In this document: positions 1 to 3,678 of the stretch, one piece after another
Numbering within the stretch: the stretch's first letter is position 1
Layout of the letters: each line of letters starts with the position of its first letter
Origin: Bacteroidota bacterium
GTDB lineage: Bacteria; Zhuqueibacterota; JdFR-76; DREG01
Direction of reading: 5' to 3'
NCBI GenBank assembly: GCA_030624545.1
Contig: JAUXJX010000175.1
Span: forward strand, 1 to 5,312
Length of the DNA stretch: 5,312 nt
Translations under genes and position numbers: made by a program
Notes under the pieces: model-generated
Databases searched by the model: none
Seen by the model: the letters and a program-made list of their open reading frames with translations, nothing else
What the model was told of the DNA's origin: nothing

Positions 1-42
1 AAGGATTTCAGATATGATGAAGAGCTTTCCACCAGATTCTAG
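1..42 (+). CDS. Possible 3' end of a gene entering from the left edge
   Basis: The first frame is open from base 1 and stops at TAG (40-42). It reads KDFRYDEELSTRF, a charged, hydrophilic tail that would suit the C-terminus of a soluble protein. If real, this gene converges on the leftward NrfD-family gene, with about 120 bases between the two stop codons. Thirteen codons are too few to recognise a family, and an open stretch of this length is common by chance. On the other strand a short frame is also open to the edge, so the call is only a suggestion. Confidence 0.22.
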   Translation, partial: KDFRYDEELSTRF

Positions 43-113
43 AGCACTCAATGTAAACAACAAGTTTAACGAATTTCACTTTCCAACTATCAGGCACTTG
101 TTACACCTGGCCA

Positions 114-170
114 ATTTGTCAAATCTTGATGGAATATTCAAGTTTAGCTTGGACCTAGATCCGTCAGGCT
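114..170. terminator. Weak hairpin cluster between converging reading frames
   Basis: Three small inverted repeats lie just beyond the stop codon of the NrfD-family gene. They are ATTTG/CAAAT at 114-124, CTTGA/TCAAG at 125-142 (8-base loop), and an imperfect AGCTTGGAC/GTCAGGCT at 146-170 that overlaps the stop codon. None is G+C-rich, and none is followed by a clear run of T on either strand, so none is a textbook intrinsic terminator. Their position at the end of the operon is the only argument that they help end or stabilise the transcript. Confidence 0.2.
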
Positions 171-1357
171 GCTCGCGCTTCTTCCCAGGGCGGCAAAACA
201 TAGAAAAGAATGTAAAGGATGATAAATGGGAGAAGCAGTAGCCCGAGCGAAACCAGCAATCCCTCCAATCCGAGGAAGGTCGTCTTATAAACCGTCAACC
301 CACTAAAGCTTTTGGAAAACAACTGTCCCCCGATTACGACGTTCCACCTAGTGGAAAAGATGCCAACCTGAACCAATATAGCGGACAGAAAATAGGTCAA
401 TCGCTTTAGCTCGTCCGGCCACTTGAAAATCTTCACAGCCGCAATTGCACCGAGTGGTATTAGCATGCCGATTAGAAGTTGGACTACAATAAGACTCGAA
501 AACAATTTCCCGGAGACCAACTGGGTCAGAATCTTGATCGACTCCTCAGACTCGTAAATTCGGTGGACGAAATCCAGCGCCTCGAGTGAAAAGTCTACAA
601 TCATTGCTAAGAATAAGAAGGTTGCCATCTTATTCAGGCAAGCCATATCGATATTTTTTTTGCGCAGCGGCGTAACGATCATATAAATGAGCAACACCAA
701 AGCGATACCCGACACAATGGCCGAAAACAGAAACACGATCGGCATAAGTACACTGGACCACCACGGGTTTGCCTTCACGGAACCGAAGATGAATCCCACA
801 TAGCCATGCAGGAGAAAGGCGGAAGGGATGCCGATGATCGTGATTATTTTCGCCGCCTTTCTGTCAAATCTCAGCGCACGCTCGGAAATATCAGATGAGA
901 ACAGAGAAGTTATCTTATGCATCCACTTTTTCCATCCACTTTCTTTTTCTGCCCACAAGATGATGTCCCTGCGGTAATCAAACCAGATTTCCAGCAGTAG
1001 AACTGCCATCAAATACCAGGCATAAACAAAACCGAACATCGCCATTGCGGAAGAAGTGTTCGGGGTCAAGAAGATTTCGAAAGATCTTTCAGGATGTCCG
1101 AGATGTGCCAACAACGGCAGCGGCGCGACGATCAAGAATGCCAGCGCAGTAAGAAGAGAAATTCTGTACGTGGGCTGCACTTCCTTTACATTGAAAACCT
1201 TTACCAAAGACGCAAGGATGAAAGCGCCCGCAACCAATCCGGTCAGGTAAGGATAAATTACGATTAGCAATCCCCAATGCAGCTCAATTTCATTCGGATA
1301 AATATATCCGGTAATTTCCTTAAGAAGAGGCGTCAGATGTTTAACGATTTCTTCCAA
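164..1357 (-). CDS. NrfD/PsrC-family integral membrane quinol-interacting subunit
   Basis: A 397-residue polytopic inner-membrane protein. Hydrophobic segments lie near residues 28-54, 65-85, 105-126, 168-191, 202-228, 242-262, 283-310, 319-335 and 360-388, giving eight or nine helices. Family-like features are the TGLVAGAF stretch in helix 1, HLGHPER after helix 2 (85-91), and NPWW followed by a proline- and serine-bearing helix (198-217). NrfD proteins bind menaquinol and pass electrons to a partner Fe-S subunit, and that partner is the gene immediately upstream. The start is TTG (1355-1357), the first possible one because the preceding in-frame codon is a stop. GGAGGT (plus 1365-1370) lies 7 bases upstream, inside the end of the Fe-S gene. 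The TGA of that gene directly abuts the TTG, which implies translational coupling. A long basic loop (about 127-167) separates helices 3 and 4. The family is confident; the exact complex is inferred from neighbours. Confidence 0.9.
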   Translation of the reverse strand: MEEIVKHLTPLLKEITGYIYPNEIELHWGLLIVIYPYLTGLVAGAFILASLVKVFNVKEVQPTYRISLLTALAFLIVAPLPLLAHLGHPERSFEIFLTPNTSSAMAMFGFVYAWYLMAVLLLEIWFDYRRDIILWAEKESGWKKWMHKITSLFSSDISERALRFDRKAAKIITIIGIPSAFLLHGYVGFIFGSVKANPWWSSVLMPIVFLFSAIVSGIALVLLIYMIVTPLRKKNIDMACLNKMATFLFLAMIVDFSLEALDFVHRIYESEESIKILTQLVSGKLFSSLIVVQLLIGMLIPLGAIAAVKIFKWPDELKRLTYFLSAILVQVGIFSTRWNVVIGGQLFSKSFSGLTVYKTTFLGLEGLLVSLGLLLLPFIILYILFYVLPPWEEARAA

Positions 1358-2158
1358 TCACTTAACCTCCATATCAAGGTTGGCATAGAAGACCTTGGGT
1401 TCGGTATTGAGATAAGGCTTCAATACGTTGATTTTGTTCATGCGGAGGAACCGGACAAGAGGACTGGCCTTCTTCTTGATTTCTCCGAATATTCTGGCCT
1501 GTGTAGGACATGCTTCCACACAAGCGGGGGCCAACCCCTTGACGATTCTGTGATAACAAAAAGTGCACTTTTCGGCAGTTCGAGTCTCCGGGTGTAGAAA
1601 ACGCGCTCCATATGGACAGGCCTGGATGCAATAACGGCAGCCGATACAGTATTCCGAGTCAATCAAAACCACGCCGTCCGCGGTTTGAAATGTTGCACCA
1701 ACCGGACACACCTGCACGCAGGGTGGATTCTCGCATTGATTACAGATCTTCGGAACAAAGAAGCTTCGGACTACATTATCTTCAGTGGACTCTTCTTTGA
1801 AACTTTTCATGCCTGCATCCGGACTGTCGATGAGCACTTCCCCATTTTCAAGAATGCGATATCGCTCGATCCAGGTTCGGGTGAAGAACGGTACGAGGGG
1901 CACATTATTCTCTCTCTTGCATGCTTCCACACACCGACCACAGCCTATACATTTGCTGATATCAATACCCATCCCCCAATGATGATCGTTTGGAGAATAG
2001 CCGCCGGCAATAATCCACTTTACATCTTTGGATTTATTGTCAGCGCGAAGAAATCCCGGCACGAGCAGAGAAGTAAAAGATGCAAACAGTCCGCCAATAA
2101 ACTTCCTTCTTCCTGAGCTCCTTTCTTGGTTTTCGCCAAGTTTTCGGTTGTCTGTCAT
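1358..2158 (-). CDS. Tat-exported 4x[4Fe-4S] ferredoxin subunit (DmsB/NrfC/PsrB type)
   Basis: A 266-residue periplasmic electron-wire subunit. Residues 15-21 (SGRRKFI) followed by a hydrophobic stretch to about 39 form a twin-arginine signal with RR at 17-18. Four cysteine sets follow: C70/73/76/80, C139/142/147/151, C171/174/177/181, and C198/201/213/217 with the long 11-residue gap typical of the family. All sixteen ligands are present, so four cubane clusters are expected. Its role is to shuttle electrons between the NrfD quinol site and the multiheme cytochrome. I prefer ATG at 2156-2158 over an upstream in-frame GTG at 2186-2188. GGAGG (plus 2163-2167) sits 4 bases before the ATG, and the ATG overlaps the cytochrome stop as ATGA, a classic coupled junction. 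No molybdopterin catalytic subunit is nearby, so it probably serves a quinol:cytochrome complex rather than a DMSO-reductase-type enzyme. Confidence 0.93.
   Translation of the reverse strand: MTDNRKLGENQERSSGRRKFIGGLFASFTSLLVPGFLRADNKSKDVKWIIAGGYSPNDHHWGMGIDISKCIGCGRCVEACKRENNVPLVPFFTRTWIERYRILENGEVLIDSPDAGMKSFKEESTEDNVVRSFFVPKICNQCENPPCVQVCPVGATFQTADGVVLIDSEYCIGCRYCIQACPYGARFLHPETRTAEKCTFCYHRIVKGLAPACVEACPTQARIFGEIKKKASPLVRFLRMNKINVLKPYLNTEPKVFYANLDMEVK
1365..1370 (-). promoter_or_regulatory. Ribosome binding site supporting the TTG start of the NrfD-family gene
   Basis: Read on the minus strand this is GGAGGT, 7 bases before TTG. It lies within the last codons of the Fe-S gene. A strong Shine-Dalgarno at this spacing makes the rare TTG start credible. 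Confidence 0.75.
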
Positions 2159-2916
2159 CGAGCCTCCGGTAAGTGGGGATAGTGACACTGCCAGCAGACG
2201 TACCGCGCTTCATGAGTTTCCAAATCCACCCTCGGAATCCCTTTTTCGCCCGGCGCATCTTTGGCATGACAGCCTCCACAGAATTCACGTGCCGCCGGCT
2301 TGGTTGGGCGGAATTCCCTGGGATGCGCTCTGTGCTCTTCCGGTGCCTCATGACAGCGTGTACAATCCACATAGACATGATGCGAAATCGCCTTGGTTCT
2401 GGCGATGGTGGCATGACAGGCAGCACATTCCTTTGGCGTTTCCGGTGGTACGGGATCATGCGGATCGTGGCAACTGATACAGGGCTTTATAGGGTTGTGG
2501 GATGCCGAAACGATCTGCGGAAATCCGGTCGGCCTCGACGGCAGATACTCGTGACACAAAGGACAATACCCTCTCTCTCGCGGCGCTTCCAAAACGACCT
2601 CCTCCGGATCATCGATATGCCCGGCAGCCGGGCCATGGCATACTTCGCAGGCAACATCTCTATGGAACCCTACTCTCCTCGTTTCCACAACATCATCATG
2701 GCAATCCAGGCAGATCTCTTGACCAGCATATCTTATTTCCTGTGATGCGATCTCCTCTACTGCGGAGGCGCGGAAATGTCCATGTTCGCCAAAATCAGAA
2801 GGAACCAGGACAGTTCTAACCACGACAAACAATGCAAACAATATCACGATGAGTATCGCGAGCCGCTTAACCTGCTCGGGAATCTTATTCCAGAATGATT
2901 CGGGATTGAAATTCAT
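2155..2916 (-). CDS. Membrane-anchored octaheme c-type cytochrome
   Basis: A 253-residue protein with one N-terminal hydrophobic helix (about 19-39) after a KR-flanked cytoplasmic stub, and a periplasmic domain with eight CxxCH motifs at residues 69, 90, 118, 146, 164, 185, 213 and 241. Abundant further histidines (for example 85, 100, 140, 153, 179/180, 235 and 248) could serve as distal ligands, giving mostly bis-His hemes. It is the first gene of the operon and would accept or deliver electrons for the Fe-S/NrfD pair. This resembles the heme subunits of Alternative Complex III, Qrc or Geobacter Cbc-type complexes; I cannot choose between them. The start is set at ATG 2914-2916, with GAAAGG 3 bases upstream. 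ATG at 2955 and TTG at 2982 are also in frame, but they add an unlikely leader and have poor ribosome sites. The helix lacks an obvious cleavage site, so it is probably retained as an anchor. Confidence 0.92.
   Translation of the reverse strand: MNFNPESFWNKIPEQVKRLAILIVILFALFVVVRTVLVPSDFGEHGHFRASAVEEIASQEIRYAGQEICLDCHDDVVETRRVGFHRDVACEVCHGPAAGHIDDPEEVVLEAPRERGYCPLCHEYLPSRPTGFPQIVSASHNPIKPCISCHDPHDPVPPETPKECAACHATIARTKAISHHVYVDCTRCHEAPEEHRAHPREFRPTKPAAREFCGGCHAKDAPGEKGIPRVDLETHEARYVCWQCHYPHLPEAR
2163..2167 (-). promoter_or_regulatory. Ribosome binding site fixing the start of the Fe-S gene
   Basis: GGAGG on the minus strand lies 4 bases upstream of the ATG at 2158. It decides between that ATG and the longer reading from GTG at 2188, which has no comparable site and would overlap the cytochrome gene by more than 30 bases. 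Confidence 0.75.
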
Positions 2917-2964
2917 GGGCCTTTCGATAATAAATCGTGCGAAAACTACAAACATACTTTTCTT

Positions 2965-2982
2965 GTTCAAATTGCATGCCAA
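2965..2982 (-). promoter_or_regulatory. Candidate sigma-54 promoter of the leftward operon
   Basis: Minus strand TTGGCATGCAATTTGAAC matches the -24/-12 consensus (YTGGCAC-N5-TTGCW form) with correct spacing: TGGCA at -24, and TTG then A instead of C at -12. The predicted start is near 2955, leaving about 39 bases of leader before the preferred ATG at 2916. This is a seen sequence match with an inferred function. One mismatch falls in the important GC of the -12 box, so it is weaker than the rightward site. Confidence 0.35.
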
Positions 2983-3032
2983 ATACTGCCTGTATGTATA
3001 ACCCTTTGATTATTATGCAGATAAGGATAGGT

Positions 3033-3059
3033 CAGACACCATAACGGAAGGTATGTCTG
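3033..3059. repeat. Inverted repeat, possible activator site of the leftward operon
   Basis: CAGACA (3033-3038) and TGTCTG (3054-3059) are perfect 6-base arms. The pairing can be extended inward by CC/GG with a two-base bulge and outward by GT/AC with a two-base bulge. The centre (about 3046) is about 90 bases upstream of the start predicted for the leftward sigma-54 site, a typical distance for an enhancer-binding protein. It could equally be a chance hairpin. Confidence 0.3.
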
Positions 3060-3067
3060 TGACATGA

Positions 3068-3357
3068 ATGCCTCACAAATCTGTGGCTGATTTCATGGAT
3101 GCCGGTTGATTCAACAAAAGCCAATTGAATATCAAAGACTTAGAGGTTGCAATTGGCAGAAACAGAGATCGAGACATCCTTGCGACACAACCCATTCCGA
3201 ATTATGATGTTAATGATTTCAATGAAATGGCATTGAATATTAAGGAGTTAGCCCGGACTTGATTAACACTGTAGATCGGACTAGAGACATCGATGCCTCA
3301 TGTGCGGATAGCGAATTTGCAAGACTTGACGAATTAATCACAATGTCCAGGCGATAG
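3068..3357 (+). pseudogene. Possible relic of a small gene, broken by a stop and a frameshift
   Basis: The same frame reads from ATG 3068 (MPHKSVADFMDAG), hits TGA at 3107-3109, then stays open from 3110 to TGA 3260-3262 with a protein-like mix of charged and hydrophobic residues (for example NIKDLEVAIGRNRDRDI). The neighbouring +1 frame is open from 3244 to TAG 3355-3357 and continues in similar style (DRTRDIDASCADSEFARLDE). Joined, they would make about 95 residues with one in-frame stop and one frameshift between 3244 and 3262. I do not recognise a family. No good ribosome site precedes the ATG. Alternatives are two unrelated chance open frames or real mini-ORFs. The base composition is A+T-richer than the flanking operons, as expected for a decaying intergenic remnant. 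Confidence 0.25.
3120..3157. repeat. 8-base perfect inverted repeat with 22-base spacer
   Basis: GCCAATTG (3120-3127) and CAATTGGC (3150-3157) are exact reverse complements. The CAATTG core is itself a palindrome, so it is also a direct repeat. It lies between the divergent promoters and could bind a dimeric regulator twice, but nothing else supports a function. Confidence 0.3.
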
Positions 3358-3375
3358 TTGGCAAAATCGACGTTC

Positions 3376-3567
3376 TCATATTCTTCGTGAGCCCCAGCTG
3401 AAAAGGATGCCACGTTTTTTCCAGTACAGCTTAACCAGTCTTACCCATAACTCTTCTGTTTTTAGAGTATTATGGACTGTTTCATAAACGCCAAATGATA
3501 TTTGTGGCATACTTTGTCCGCCGGATTCCTGCGGAAAGTCTTCTCTAACTTGTTGTAATGATTGTCT
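3376..3567 (-). other. Unassigned short open frame on the minus strand, perhaps a gene remnant
   Basis: The minus strand is open from 3567 to the TGA at 3376-3378. It has an ATG at 3508-3510 that would give 44 residues starting MPQISFGVYETVHNTL and ending in a basic, tryptophan-bearing tail. There is no recognisable Shine-Dalgarno before the ATG, and the open frame runs upstream of it to a TAA at 3568-3570. I recognise no family. It may be a chance frame, a tiny gene, or the decayed end of something larger. It overlaps the candidate regulatory repeat at 3517-3535. Confidence 0.15.
3517..3535. repeat. Inverted repeat, possible activator site of the rightward gene
   Basis: TCCGC (3517-3521) and GCGGA (3531-3535) are perfect arms around a 9-base spacer, in a locally G+C-rich patch of an otherwise A+T-rich region. 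The centre (3526) is about 90 bases upstream of the start predicted for the rightward sigma-54 promoter, nearly the same distance as the CAGACA/TGTCTG repeat on the other side. The two repeats share no clear sequence. Confidence 0.3.
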
Positions 3568-3587
3568 TTATCTTCGACCTCTGGAGA

Positions 3588-3604
3588 CTGGCAAGGATTT
3601 TGCG
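3588..3604 (+). promoter_or_regulatory. Strong candidate sigma-54 promoter of the large multiheme cytochrome
   Basis: CTGGCAAGGATTTTGCG carries CTGGCA and TTGC with the exact 12-base offset between the GG (3590-3591) and GC (3602-3603) pairs required for RpoN holoenzyme. The deviations from consensus are A for C at the end of the -24 box and G for A/T after TTGC. Transcription would begin near 3615, giving a leader of about 60 bases before the GTG at 3675. RpoN promoters need an ATP-dependent activator bound upstream, so the gene would be conditionally expressed. Confidence 0.55.
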
Positions 3605-3634
3605 TGGCTTGAGTAGAAGTGCTATGCGTGGCTT
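3601..3634 (+). repeat. 10-base direct repeat TGCGTGGCTT
   Basis: Exact copies at 3601-3610 and 3625-3634 start 24 bases apart. The first overlaps the -12 element of the candidate sigma-54 promoter, and the second begins about 10 bases past the predicted transcription start. This could be a repressor or modulator pair, or a small duplication. The matches do not extend beyond 10 bases. Confidence 0.4.
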
Positions 3635-3660
3635 TATTCCCTTTAGTTTTTTATGCTGAG

Positions 3661-3678
3661 ATGAGATTTTTGAAGTGA
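3661..3678 (+). other. Five-codon mini-ORF overlapping the cytochrome start
   Basis: ATG at 3661 opens MRFLK and stops at TGA 3676-3678, overlapping the GTG start (3675-3677) of the cytochrome gene. It contains a run of five T (3667-3671). It may couple translation into the GTG, or the true start may be this ATG if one T is missing from the read, because a sixth T would put it in frame with the signal peptide. Confidence 0.25.

Noticed and set aside
1685..2116. 143-codon plus-strand open frame opposite the Fe-S protein
   Set aside because: The minus strand has all sixteen cluster cysteines and a Tat signal. The opposite frame is a shadow.
2159..2188. GTG at 2188 as start of the Fe-S protein
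   Set aside because: The ATG at 2158 has a GGAGG site 4 bases away and forms an ATGA overlap with the upstream gene. The GTG would only add ten residues ahead of the Tat signal.
2040..2459. 139-codon minus-strand frame overlapping the octaheme and Fe-S genes
   Set aside because: It is out of frame with both clearly real genes and rich in Arg/Pro, as expected of a frame shadow.
2173..2745. 190-codon plus-strand open frame opposite the octaheme cytochrome
   Set aside because: It is a shadow of a gene with eight heme motifs on the minus strand. Its own translation lacks coherent features.
3107..3109. In-frame TGA read as selenocysteine
   Set aside because: I see no downstream hairpin typical of a bacterial SECIS and no redox motif around it, and the frame breaks again by 3262. 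Gene decay or chance is simpler.
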